A stretch of 64,000 bases of DNA from Lacicoccus halitifaciens (lineage in GTDB: Bacteria; Bacillota; Bacilli; Staphylococcales; Salinicoccaceae). The stretch covers positions 62,001 to 126,000 of the forward strand of contig NZ_JBDZDV010000005.1 in assembly GCF_040544485.1 (NCBI RefSeq), read 5' to 3'. Shown here piece by piece: positions 24,777 through 33,038 of this stretch. Each line of letters begins with the position of its first letter. Within the stretch, counting starts at the first letter, position 1. The notes beneath the pieces are model-generated. The model saw only the letters and a list, made by a program, of their open reading frames with translations, was not told where the DNA came from and did no database searches. The translations under genes were made by a program, and so were the position numbers.

Positions 24777-25742
24777 TTACACATTAGGGGTACCGTTAAT
24801 GAAGAACGACTCAGGTAAAGGTGATCCGTAAAACATGATGGCATCCTGAACTTCCTCTTGAGTCCATTTCACAGGCTTCCAGTCAGGATTAAAGATCAGG
24901 TACCCCGGATCCCCGTACAGTTCCACTCTGTTGCCTCCAGGCTCATAGACATATAAACTGGTCGTCTGGCTGATGCCGTGTTTAAATGGTCCCGCTTCGA
25001 TTTCAAGATCGTGTTCTTTCAGCACTTCTGCAACTTCAAACAAGTTTTGAGTGCTGCCGTAGAGGAAAGCAAAATGATTGAGTCTCCCCAGCCCTTCTGA
25101 ATTGGGTGCTTCATCTTCAGTGAACACAAGCTCATTGACCGTATTCGTGACCCTCAGCCAGATTCCCAGATCAGAACCGTCATCCTTCACAATATGCTCA
25201 CTCAATTTAAATCCGAGCAGATCCATAAATAATTCTTTATTGCCGGCCACATCATGAGACATCAGCATCGCATGATCCAGCCTCTTTACCGGATAACCAT
25301 GCAAAGGTCTTTTCTGCGGTCTGTTTTTCAGTATGGTCTTATTTTTATCCGGTGCTTCAAATTCATCTATTTCCCACAAAATCTCCATCAAGTGATTATC
25401 AGGTGTCACAAACTGATACGCAGGTCCATGTCCTGCGTCTCCATCAATCCAGCCTTTGCCATAATCTGAGTTTTCCAGTGCCTTGACTCTCCGCTCCAAC
25501 GCTTCCGGGGAACTTGCCCTGAAGCTTAAATGTCCGAGTCCCGGCTTGTCTCTCTCCGTTACTTTGAGGGAACATGTATATGTGTCCTCATATCCCCTTA
25601 AATAAACAGACTTGCCTTCGCGGGAAGTTTCGATCAAGCCGAGGAGGTCTTTAAAAAACCAGACCGTCCCCTCCAGATCAGGTGTATAAAGTTCCATGTG
25701 TGTCAGTTCTGCAATATCAAATTTTTTCAGTTCATTTTCCAT
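24777..25742 (-). CDS. extradiol ring-cleavage dioxygenase (two-domain VOC, catechol 2,3-dioxygenase type)
   Basis: 321 residues in two vicinal oxygen chelate domains (about 5-130 and 150-285), as in homoprotocatechuate and catechol 2,3-dioxygenases. The iron ligands are His157 (RLDHAM), His223 (LNHFAF) and Glu274 (NRVELYG); the second-sphere catalytic His255 (FKHGIS) and Tyr264 are also present, so it should be active. It opens a catecholic ring next to the hydroxyls. Start at 25742 because AGGGGG lies 6 nt upstream; the ATG at 25748 is too close. Last gene of the O-demethylase operon; its product would feed the tautomerase-hydratase-decarboxylase operon. Confidence 0.88.
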   Translation of the reverse strand: MENELKKFDIAELTHMELYTPDLEGTVWFFKDLLGLIETSREGKSVYLRGYEDTYTCSLKVTERDKPGLGHLSFRASSPEALERRVKALENSDYGKGWIDGDAGHGPAYQFVTPDNHLMEILWEIDEFEAPDKNKTILKNRPQKRPLHGYPVKRLDHAMLMSHDVAGNKELFMDLLGFKLSEHIVKDDGSDLGIWLRVTNTVNELVFTEDEAPNSEGLGRLNHFAFLYGSTQNLFEVAEVLKEHDLEIEAGPFKHGISQTTSLYVYEPGGNRVELYGDPGYLIFNPDWKPVKWTQEEVQDAIMFYGSPLPESFFINGTPNV

Positions 25743-25779
25743 TGCCATCCCCCTAGTTATTTAAAAAAAGAATTGTGAC

Positions 25780-27261
25780 TTAAAAGAACTCAGCATGCTT
25801 GGTTAAGGAGCTTCCTAAAATATTGCCATTCTCATCCAAAGCATTAACAAGAAAATACGGTCCTGAATCTTGGACATTGATCACTGTTTCGAAGCCTTCT
25901 TTTTCAACAGTGATGATTTCCTCCATCAAATACGCCTCTTTTCCTCCAACCACCTGCCATTTGGCTGTTTCAGTGGTGCCATTCCAGGAGACATATACGG
26001 CTGCGCCGTTCTCCTCATCCAATTCCACAGCGATTTTCGGCGATTCAAGCGGAAGTCCGGTCCACTCATCCTTATACGCTCTATAAGTTAAGTTACCTCC
26101 GGGGAACGTTGCATCAAATAGTATATTCGAATCTGTGTCCGAAACGCTGTTGCCCTGACCGCCGAATTCTGAAATATGGAATCCGGAACCCCATCCTACC
26201 GTGAAGTTGCCGTCACTTTGATGGCTCATTCCGCCTTCCGGTCCGACATATAAAGGGGAATCGTGGTAAAAAGTCCTGTCGACCTCCACTTTCTTATTCT
26301 TTTCGTCCACCTTTATTATCAAGCCGCGTGATATACCATCCGGGTCATTTTCAGGATCTCCTTTGTTGTTATCAAATAAACTGATGGTATCGGAAGAGAT
26401 GAAACGTGCATCATGCTGATTGGAGAAAACGGCGTCGGAACTCACTTCGAAATCACTGTTTTTTCCACCAATCTGCCAAATCACTTGCCCCGTCTCCTTG
26501 TCGATTTTATAAAGCGCATTCATGGTTTTCATGCTGAGCAGCAATGTCCCATCCGGTCCTTCTTCGATTGAATTCAAATGATATGGGTCCCAAATTGGAA
26601 GATAATCATCTTTATCAGGAACCGGCTCGACAGAATCAGCCGGATTGATATGGGACAGCGCGTCCCAGAAGAACAGCAATTCTCCCGTTTCGATATCAAT
26701 TTCCTGTACTGAATAGTCATCAATATAACCATTTTCCGGCCCACCGTATTTTGAGAGATCAGCCGGGATTTGTTTTAATCCGAGAATGATTGCAGTACCT
26801 CTCTCAGTGATCAGAAATTCATGGAAATCCGACACATAACCTTTCTGGGCATTCACATTTTTAATCAGTTGATAGTTCTGGTTATAAATTTGAAAGACTG
26901 CACCAGGCAAGGGATCGCCATAAGGCAAAGGCTTCGGCCTGATTTCCGATTCGGCCAGGGTCCCTTGCCACAAGGTGAGGACCGGCTCCCCTTTATATGT
27001 CTGGGTTCTGAAATTCATGATCTGTGTGAACTCATCGGCCGGGTGAAACCAGACTGGATTCCCTTCATCATCCATGATCATCACGGAAGTTTGACCGATT
27101 AAATCATCTTTCGTCAATGCATGGGGTCCCAGGAAATAATAACCGGGAGACTTCCCTTCTTCGTTGATATTCACATCTACTTTCATCGGTTTCAAATGAG
27201 GATTGGTCCTCAAATTCCATATCTTTTCCAGAGTATGCACTTCATTATTAACAGCCATCAT
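25780..27261 (-). CDS. arylsulfotransferase (ASST) family beta-propeller protein
   Basis: About 493 residues of repeated beta-propeller blades. Conserved blocks of the Arylsulfotran_2 family are present: DPYHLNSIEEGPDGTLLLS, VIWQIGGKNSDFE, FSNQHDARF and ISLFDNN. Relatives in actinobacteria and fungi are mostly secreted; this one has no signal peptide and would be cytosolic. ASST enzymes move sulfate between phenols, so it might free a phenol from its sulfate ester or act on the pathway substrate, but family members differ widely. It lies 22 nt after the MetF gene and 37 nt before the dioxygenase. The start at 27261 has GGGGG 5-8 nt upstream. Confidence 0.75.
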   Translation of the reverse strand: MMAVNNEVHTLEKIWNLRTNPHLKPMKVDVNINEEGKSPGYYFLGPHALTKDDLIGQTSVMIMDDEGNPVWFHPADEFTQIMNFRTQTYKGEPVLTLWQGTLAESEIRPKPLPYGDPLPGAVFQIYNQNYQLIKNVNAQKGYVSDFHEFLITERGTAIILGLKQIPADLSKYGGPENGYIDDYSVQEIDIETGELLFFWDALSHINPADSVEPVPDKDDYLPIWDPYHLNSIEEGPDGTLLLSMKTMNALYKIDKETGQVIWQIGGKNSDFEVSSDAVFSNQHDARFISSDTISLFDNNKGDPENDPDGISRGLIIKVDEKNKKVEVDRTFYHDSPLYVGPEGGMSHQSDGNFTVGWGSGFHISEFGGQGNSVSDTDSNILFDATFPGGNLTYRAYKDEWTGLPLESPKIAVELDEENGAAVYVSWNGTTETAKWQVVGGKEAYLMEEIITVEKEGFETVINVQDSGPYFLVNALDENGNILGSSLTKHAEFF

Positions 27262-27282
27262 ATCTTCCCCCATAATCATCTT

Positions 27283-28170
27283 TTAGGAATTTTCCTGTAA
27301 ACGCCAACTCTGTTGACCAGTTTGCTTCAAGAGTTCCTTACGCCATTTTTCAGTGCTTTCGAAATCATTGAATGTGAAAATATGGAATCCTTTAAAAGTG
27401 GTCGTTGTATTTGTCATTTGCCTGACCAGCCCTCTCACGATATTCGTGGCATTATATCCCGAGGGCGTGAAGAATTTCCAAAACATGTTCTGCTGCTTCT
27501 TCAGAAAGTTCGCTGACTGGCCGAGACCGAGGCCCGCCGAAATCCGAATCAGCTTTTGGCGGCTGATTGGACCAGGCATTCCTGCGTAGACGGGCAGCTC
27601 TACTCCATCACTTTGAATATTTTTATTCCATTTAATGAAGGTGTCGGCCGAAAAACAAATTTGTGTTAAAATCCTGTCTGCATAGGGCGACTTTGCCTTC
27701 AATGCATCTTCTATCTGAGTATCCTCAAAAAGTGCATGTCCTTCCGGATATCCGCCTATCCCTATATTCTTGAAATGATGATTTTTTGCGTTCAGCACTT
27801 TCAGCATATCCAATGAATCTTTGAATTTCCCGGCAGGCTCTTTGGCATCTCCTGCAATGATGAATATCTGATCAATATCTGCAACCCTCAGTCTTTCGAT
27901 GATCTGATCCAGCTCATCCGGACCGGTAACGAGACGTGCAGGTATATGCGGTGCAACTTTATAGCCTTTTTCACGCAGGGAAATGGATACTTCAAGTGTC
28001 GATTCAAGCCCCTTATCACCGGTTGCTGTGACAGTCAAAGGTATGCTTGTCGGTACATCGGCAGTCACTTTTTCTACAGCATTTTTGAAAGGCATGACTT
28101 CATATCCGATATTATCCAGTAAGTCGGCTAAAATTCTTCTCTCCTGATCATTTGAAGCGACTTTCTTCAT
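27283..28170 (-). CDS. methylenetetrahydrofolate reductase family protein (MetF-like)
   Basis: 295 residues, MetF-type TIM barrel: IPLTVTATGDKGLEST near the start, then IFIIAGDAKEPAGKF, IGIGGYPEGHALF, and RILTQICFSADTFIKW. It resembles the MetF encoded beside LigM in Sphingobium, which oxidises 5-methyl-THF back to 5,10-methylene-THF. That role fits here, directly after the methyl-THF-forming O-demethylase, 45 nt apart. It is unlikely to be the housekeeping methionine MetF by context. GAGGGG precedes the ATG. Confidence 0.83.
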   Translation of the reverse strand: MKKVASNDQERRILADLLDNIGYEVMPFKNAVEKVTADVPTSIPLTVTATGDKGLESTLEVSISLREKGYKVAPHIPARLVTGPDELDQIIERLRVADIDQIFIIAGDAKEPAGKFKDSLDMLKVLNAKNHHFKNIGIGGYPEGHALFEDTQIEDALKAKSPYADRILTQICFSADTFIKWNKNIQSDGVELPVYAGMPGPISRQKLIRISAGLGLGQSANFLKKQQNMFWKFFTPSGYNATNIVRGLVRQMTNTTTTFKGFHIFTFNDFESTEKWRKELLKQTGQQSWRLQENS

Positions 28171-28215
28171 AGAACTGACCCCTCTTCTCTCAAGCTGCTT
28201 GAATATGCAACAGAA

Positions 28216-29622
28216 TTAATCATTATTGATACCAGGACTTTTAGTGCTGTAAAACTCCGGTGCAACAGTCACTTTGATTGTAGTCTGCTCGTGACTTTCA
28301 ACTTGAGGTTTCCTGGACCCGCCATTAATCTCTCCCCATGTAAGTACAAGTTCTGTACCGGGCTCACTGAACTCAGGCTTCACCATTGCAATGGATTGGA
28401 AATCTCCTACAGGATCTACATATCCGGCGTGGCAGGATACCCCGGCAAACGCCCCATCTTCACTTTTGACTTCATCATATTGGTTCCATGCGAAATTCGT
28501 CACCGGCAGCTCCAGTGCCTTATAGCGCTTTCCTGTTCCCAGTTGTGAGTCGTAGATCTTTTTGACATCTTCACGGCTCCAGACAAGACACACTTTTTTA
28601 CGCTTCTTATCTTCAGGGAAATTTTGCAATGCTTCTTTCCCGACGAAATCACGTTCAAAATCAATGACATGACCGTAACCCAGATCAAAAGGCGTCACAT
28701 AATAATCTTCTATATTATCCGTGACATAACTGCCTCCGATTTCGCTATGGGCTTCCCAGCCGTCTTCTTTCAACCAATTGCGGTAGTCTTCAAGGGCCGG
28801 ATCAGTATAGATGCCAGGCATTGGATGCGCCATGAAGCCGCTTGCAAAAGATGTGGTGAAGTAAGCCTGGGTGCCTACCGGCTTCAGGCCGAAATCTTTA
28901 CCCACTTCAAGGATTGCATCTCTGACTGTCTTTTCATCCTCGAACGGCCCTGAGATCTCTACACCTTCATGACCGGTCATATCATGTCTATGGACCAGAA
29001 CATCGCAGCCTCTGATTTTGACTCTTTTAGTCCGGAAAAACTTAATTTTTTCCTCTAACGGCTCATCAATCAGAGCTTCGAATAATGGTCCTGCATTAGG
29101 CCCGACCAATTGGAATCTCCAAAATGTTCTTTCACCGCTTTTCCTTAAATGTGACGGCATGTCCTGAGTCAATTTCACATCGAACTCGCCCTTTTCGGCA
29201 TTATACAGCAGCCAGTTTTGAAGAGGCATTCCACTGATCAATTCATATTTATCATCATCAAGGTTATGGGCTATGCAGTCGCCGATTAAATAACCGCTTG
29301 GCGTCACTGCGACGAGTTGTTTAGCACGACCTTCCGTAAAATTATTAAATTTATTTACCGTATATTTCATCAGGAATTTTTCAGCGTCAGGCCCTTCCAC
29401 GAAAAGCTCAGGCATATGATGAGACTGATGGAGCAGCGCCACAGCTTTACTCCAGGATTGCTGTTCCTCACGCCAGTTTGTAAATGCAGGCGGTATATAA
29501 GCACCTGTTGCAGATTTAGCGAAATGCAACGACGGCGCGTCGTTATAAAAATGATCCACCAGGTTCGGCTTGCTTTCAATCAGACTTTGTAAAGAATTGC
29601 TTTTCGTTGTTTTAACTGTCAT
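28216..29622 (-). CDS. THF-dependent aryl methyl ether O-demethylase (LigM/DesA type, GcvT family)
   Basis: 468 residues, close to LigM (about 471) and DesA (about 462) and longer than glycine-cleavage GcvT. It has the GcvT fold with VEGPDAEKFLMKYTVNKFNN (about 80-99), GYLIGDCIAHNL, WRFQLVGPNAGPLFEALI and GYGHVIDFERDFVGKEAL blocks. LigM moves the methyl of vanillate, and DesA that of syringate, to tetrahydrofolate. The neighbouring MetF-like and extradiol dioxygenase genes support an aryl methyl ether substrate rather than glycine or sarcosine. Start at 29622 with GGGGGAT upstream. Promoter, cre-like site and IclR-type operator lie within 220 bp upstream. Confidence 0.83.
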   Translation of the reverse strand: MTVKTTKSNSLQSLIESKPNLVDHFYNDAPSLHFAKSATGAYIPPAFTNWREEQQSWSKAVALLHQSHHMPELFVEGPDAEKFLMKYTVNKFNNFTEGRAKQLVAVTPSGYLIGDCIAHNLDDDKYELISGMPLQNWLLYNAEKGEFDVKLTQDMPSHLRKSGERTFWRFQLVGPNAGPLFEALIDEPLEEKIKFFRTKRVKIRGCDVLVHRHDMTGHEGVEISGPFEDEKTVRDAILEVGKDFGLKPVGTQAYFTTSFASGFMAHPMPGIYTDPALEDYRNWLKEDGWEAHSEIGGSYVTDNIEDYYVTPFDLGYGHVIDFERDFVGKEALQNFPEDKKRKKVCLVWSREDVKKIYDSQLGTGKRYKALELPVTNFAWNQYDEVKSEDGAFAGVSCHAGYVDPVGDFQSIAMVKPEFSEPGTELVLTWGEINGGSRKPQVESHEQTTIKVTVAPEFYSTKSPGINND

Positions 29623-29746
29623 TTTAAAATCCCCCATATAATTTAATTAATTTTTTTATCGTTATATCCCAGTTTGATCAACAACAGTAACCCCTTAACG
29701 ATTCCTCAAAAACATCTAATTCCCCTTAGTCTGCCATCCTCCTCTA

Positions 29747-29776
29747 ATTACAAACACTGTCTGAAAGTGCTTTCAA
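29747..29776 (-). promoter_or_regulatory. promoter of the O-demethylase operon
   Basis: Minus strand -35 TTGAAA (29771-29776), 18-bp spacer, -10 TGTAAT (29747-29752). This leaves an untranslated leader of roughly 115 nt. Confidence 0.5.
29762..29775. promoter_or_regulatory. cre (CcpA) site over the O-demethylase promoter
   Basis: TGAAAGTGCTTTCA matches TGWAARCGYTWWCW at 13 of 14 positions and is itself nearly palindromic. It covers the -35 and spacer, a repressing position. Confidence 0.6.
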
Positions 29777-29778
29777 AA

Positions 29779-29807
29779 ATATGTTAAAAATTTAAATCTT
29801 AACATAT
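29779..29807. promoter_or_regulatory. long inverted repeat upstream of the O-demethylase promoter
   Basis: ATATGTTAA / TTAACATAT, a perfect 9-bp inverted repeat with an 11-nt AT-rich centre, between the IclR-type operator and the -35. It could bind a second regulator. Confidence 0.4.
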
Positions 29808-29819
29808 CAATCCTTCATC

Positions 29820-29844
29820 GTTCGATAATGTCGAACTGTGTTCG
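29820..29844. promoter_or_regulatory. IclR-type operator with three half-sites
   Basis: GTTCGATAATGTCGAAC (29820-29836) is a dyad of GTTCGA/TCGAAC, and a third half-site GTTCG follows at 29840-29844 as a direct repeat. The arrangement and sequence closely resemble the PcaU/PcaR operators (GTTCGATAATCG type) bound by IclR-family activators. It lies about 45 bp upstream of the -35, an activator position. Confidence 0.65.
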
Positions 29845-29920
29845 TAAATTAATTATCTGATTATTAATATAATTCAGTAATTCATATTTGTCAACAATCA
29901 ACCTATGATTTATTACAAAT

Positions 29921-29949
29921 AAAAAAACTGTGCCTGGAAAAGCACAGTT
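29921..29949 (-). terminator. terminator of the esterase operon
   Basis: Stem AACTGTGC / GCACAGTT followed on the minus strand by TTTTTTT. Confidence 0.85.
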
Positions 29950-29974
29950 CAATATAAATATTTTAATTGAAATT

Positions 29975-30952
29975 TTATATCAAAGACTCCAATATCTCTT
30001 TGATCTGCCGCCTCGCCCTCGCGCCTTCCCGTATCGGATACTGAGGGAAGACGTGGTTCATCATCGGGTACTCATAGTATTCATACGGCGCCCCGGCCGC
30101 TTCAAGCTTCCTCGCAAAATCCCGGGAATCGGGCAGGCAGATCTCACGTTCACCAACAAATAAGTATATCTTCGGAAGACCCTCAAGCCGGCCGTTGATC
30201 GGGGAGATTTTATAATACGACGGATCCGTATTCCCCGCCCATATACGGCCGATGATCTTCAAATGATCCGGCCGGAGCATCGGATCCATTTTTGCGTACT
30301 TGTCCATCTCCGGATGTTCCAAAGTGATATCAAGCCACGGGGAAATGATGACGAGCCCTGCCGGCATGGTCTTTCCTTCCTCCGCAAGCCACTGGGTGAA
30401 CCCGATTGCGAGCCCGCCGCCGGCGGAGTCCCCGAACAATATAAGTTCATCGCTGCATTCTTCAAGCAGGTTGTCGTACAGCGCTGAGACGGCATCATAA
30501 GCACTCTCATAGGAGTATTCCGGCGTCTTCGGGTAGATTGGCACGATGAATTCAAGTCCGGTCTCCCGGACCATCTGATCGATGAACAGCCAGTGGAACG
30601 CGGACGGCTGATGGATGTAGCCGCCGCCGTGCAGGTAGAGTACGCGGCGTGTAGCCACTTTCTCCTCGGGCATGATCCTGTACACTTTCATCCCGTTGTC
30701 GTAGTATGATTCGACTTCCGAGCGCATCAGGTTCTCCCGGATTTTATGTTCTTTCCTGTTCTCCTTGAAGTTTTTCGCAAGCATCTCCGCATCGACGTCT
30801 TCAAGGTCGAAGTTGAACACCCGTATCAAGTCCTCAACGATTTTACTTTCGATGCTTCTTTCTTCGAATAACGCCGCCCGCCCGGCACGTGCCGTATAAT
30901 ATAAAACCCCTGCACCCGCGATGACGGCGGCCGTCTTTAAAACACGTTTCAT
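29975..30952 (-). CDS. alpha/beta hydrolase (HSL/acetyl esterase family) with N-terminal anchor
   Basis: 325 residues. An N-terminal hydrophobic stretch (VLKTAAVIAGAGVLYYTARA) is a probable membrane anchor. The HGGGY oxyanion motif (about 111-115) and the nucleophile GDSAGGG (about 178-184) define the hormone-sensitive lipase-like esterases; the catalytic His is in MMNHVFP near the C-terminus. Start at 30952 with AAAGGA 8 nt upstream. Third gene of an operon with an acyltransferase and a DUF6320 protein, 40 nt after the latter. It probably hydrolyses an ester related to the acyltransferase product. Confidence 0.87.
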   Translation of the reverse strand: MKRVLKTAAVIAGAGVLYYTARAGRAALFEERSIESKIVEDLIRVFNFDLEDVDAEMLAKNFKENRKEHKIRENLMRSEVESYYDNGMKVYRIMPEEKVATRRVLYLHGGGYIHQPSAFHWLFIDQMVRETGLEFIVPIYPKTPEYSYESAYDAVSALYDNLLEECSDELILFGDSAGGGLAIGFTQWLAEEGKTMPAGLVIISPWLDITLEHPEMDKYAKMDPMLRPDHLKIIGRIWAGNTDPSYYKISPINGRLEGLPKIYLFVGEREICLPDSRDFARKLEAAGAPYEYYEYPMMNHVFPQYPIREGARARRQIKEILESLI

Positions 30953-30992
30953 TGAATCAGTCCTTTCGATTCCGCACGCATCACGCACGGTG

Positions 30993-31649
30993 TTACAGAT
31001 GGAACCGTCTTCCGAGCTGGGTCATGAACGACCGGTTGGCAAACAGCAGAAGCAGTGTGAATACCGTCACCGCGAACACTGCAGCGATGATGCTCGGCCA
31101 TAGCACGTCCGCAAGGCCGGACAGAAAAAATACGAGCGGCAGGAAACCGAGTGCGATCATGATAAGCAGGAAGCTCAAGTAGCCCGTCCACTTCAGGCGC
31201 ACCGTCAAAATGATGATCGATATCACGAGTATGCCTGCAACGATGAGGAACGGGACAGCGTAATTCACCGACCACTGCATATCCCCGGACAGGAAATCGA
31301 TCACCAGCAGCACGATGGTGAGGCTCACAACCTGGGCGGTGATCTTCCCGCCGATGTGCGATGCTGAAAGAATCGTATGCGTCAGCGAGACAACGACATA
31401 AAATACCCCGATCGCCACATAGAACACCCACAGAAACTGCGGGATGACGATAATGTTGATCGCCAGGCATATGAACACCGCAAGGATGCCGAGCAGAATC
31501 GCAAGCCTCGATATGTTGGTCCGCTTCTTATGGAGCTCAGGATCGTAGTATGGATACCATGCGGCCCCTTTATCCTGTGACAGGTCCTCCCGGCACAGCG
31601 GGCAGTGGCCGTCTTTTGTCCATACATCACAGTTCGGGCACTGGTTCAT
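30993..31649 (-). CDS. DUF6320 membrane protein with N-terminal zinc ribbon
   Basis: 218 residues. It opens with a zinc ribbon (CPNC...CPLC, residues 3-21), followed by six hydrophobic segments in pairs, matching the DUF6320 family of Firmicutes; function unknown. Its ATG at 31649 overlaps the acyltransferase stop by 4 nt (ATGA), with GGGGGG upstream, so translation is coupled. This three-gene set with an acyltransferase and a hydrolase recurs in Firmicutes as far as I recall. Confidence 0.78.
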   Translation of the reverse strand: MNQCPNCDVWTKDGHCPLCREDLSQDKGAAWYPYYDPELHKKRTNISRLAILLGILAVFICLAINIIVIPQFLWVFYVAIGVFYVVVSLTHTILSASHIGGKITAQVVSLTIVLLVIDFLSGDMQWSVNYAVPFLIVAGILVISIIILTVRLKWTGYLSFLLIMIALGFLPLVFFLSGLADVLWPSIIAAVFAVTVFTLLLLFANRSFMTQLGRRFHL

Positions 31650-32923
31650 CGCATATCCCCCCATTCATTCGAATATACTTCGACATCGAGGCCCGTGATA
31701 TCCGCAAGTGATTTGAAGAACGCCCGGATGATGTCCGCTTCTTCAATCGACCGGGCGAAAGTGATCGTAAGCCTGCCGTTCAGCGTGCCGACGGCTGCAT
31801 TGATCGGGCTTTTCCTCGTCGGGTATAAGACGACTTCCATCCTGTCCACATGGGGTTTTAATGAATCCGGCACCGGGATGTTGCCGAGGTTCGAAAACGT
31901 CATCGTCTTCGAGCGTTCCCCGTACTGGTTGAACCCGATCCGCATAATTGGATATTTCACGAGCACCGGCAGGGCCCGGACGATCCACTTGCCCTGCAGC
32001 GAGACGAATCGGTCGATCCCCGCCTGCAGCACATTTTTATCGGTATGACTGATAAGCTGCCCGGTCACCTCTTTAATGATGTCTTCAAGGTGCATATACC
32101 CGTCCATCGGCACCCCGATGTTCGCAACGGAGAAAAAGTTCCTGAGCGTCACTGAAGGGAACTGCCGGCGCAGGCTGATCGGCAGTGCGATCGAGACCGT
32201 CCCGTCCGTCATATCCCGCCGCATCCTTTCCTCGTGGATCGCCTGGATCAGCACGCTCGTCAAAAATCCGGTCAGCGATGTCCCCCGGCTTTTGGCGAAG
32301 GCATTCAGCGCCGTGCCGTCCACCACGCCGTGCGTGACATGGATGCCCGGCGGCTCAAAGGCGGTGCCTTTGATCTGGTAAGCCTTCTCCGCCCGTCCCA
32401 CCTGCCGCAAAGCTGTATCGGACGAGGCATACCGCTCGAAACTGTCCTCCATCTCCTCAGGATCGGGCGCATCTTCCGGATCAAGGATCACTCCATCCGT
32501 CTCCACCGCCTCACCCCTCTGCACGAGGTACTGGTAGACGAGCGTCTTCAGGAACTCCACCGCCCCGCCGCCGTCGGTCAGCGAATGGAAGATTTCCACG
32601 GAAATCCGCTTTTCGAAATAAAGGACCCGTATCAGGTAGGCATTGTTCTCCTTCCTGTCTATCGGTGAGCATGGATGGCCAGTTTCAGGCTTCACCAGCA
32701 GCTGTTCATCATTATGCTCCATGAAGTCCCAGAACAGCCCCTTCCTCACCCGTACGGTGAGCGTCGGAAAACGCACCGCGACAATGTCGAGTGCCTCCTG
32801 CAGGCATTCGGGCTCCACCGTATCATTCATGATCATGGACACCCTGAACACCGAGGAGTTGGTTGCACTTGAGACCGCATGAAAAATCTTTCCTGTATTA
32901 TCTATCCTGTACCACTGATCCAT
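31646..32923 (-). CDS. condensation-domain-like / alcohol acetyltransferase-like acyltransferase
   Basis: 425 residues of the chloramphenicol acetyltransferase/condensation superfamily. The catalytic HxxxDGGG-type motif is present as HSLTDGGG (about 122-129) and the second half carries ALPISLRRQFP and TMTFSNLGNIPVP, as in the latch and floor loops of PapA-like and alcohol acetyltransferases. It joins an acyl group to an alcohol or amine; substrates unknown. First gene of the operon with DUF6320 and an esterase. The GC-rich codons match the core genome. Confidence 0.75.
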   Translation of the reverse strand: MDQWYRIDNTGKIFHAVSSATNSSVFRVSMIMNDTVEPECLQEALDIVAVRFPTLTVRVRKGLFWDFMEHNDEQLLVKPETGHPCSPIDRKENNAYLIRVLYFEKRISVEIFHSLTDGGGAVEFLKTLVYQYLVQRGEAVETDGVILDPEDAPDPEEMEDSFERYASSDTALRQVGRAEKAYQIKGTAFEPPGIHVTHGVVDGTALNAFAKSRGTSLTGFLTSVLIQAIHEERMRRDMTDGTVSIALPISLRRQFPSVTLRNFFSVANIGVPMDGYMHLEDIIKEVTGQLISHTDKNVLQAGIDRFVSLQGKWIVRALPVLVKYPIMRIGFNQYGERSKTMTFSNLGNIPVPDSLKPHVDRMEVVLYPTRKSPINAAVGTLNGRLTITFARSIEEADIIRAFFKSLADITGLDVEVYSNEWGDMR

Positions 32924-32991
32924 CCGCTCACCTCCTTATATTCATTGTCATTAAATTATAGCATCCAAGGATGATAAATGCGGCATGAATG

Positions 32992-33021
32992 AAAAAAGAC
33001 ATCTGCCGAAGCGGCAGATGC
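32992..33021 (-). terminator. terminator of the SDR gene
   Basis: Stem CATCTGCCG / CGGCAGATG with AAG loop, followed on the minus strand by TCTTTTTTC. Confidence 0.85.
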
Positions 33022-33038
33022 CCTGATTCCATACTGAT

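Noticed and set aside
28216..29622. Glycine cleavage T-protein
   Set aside because: It is too long for GcvT and lies with metF-like and ring-cleavage genes, not with gcvP or gcvH; the LigM/DesA assignment explains the context better.
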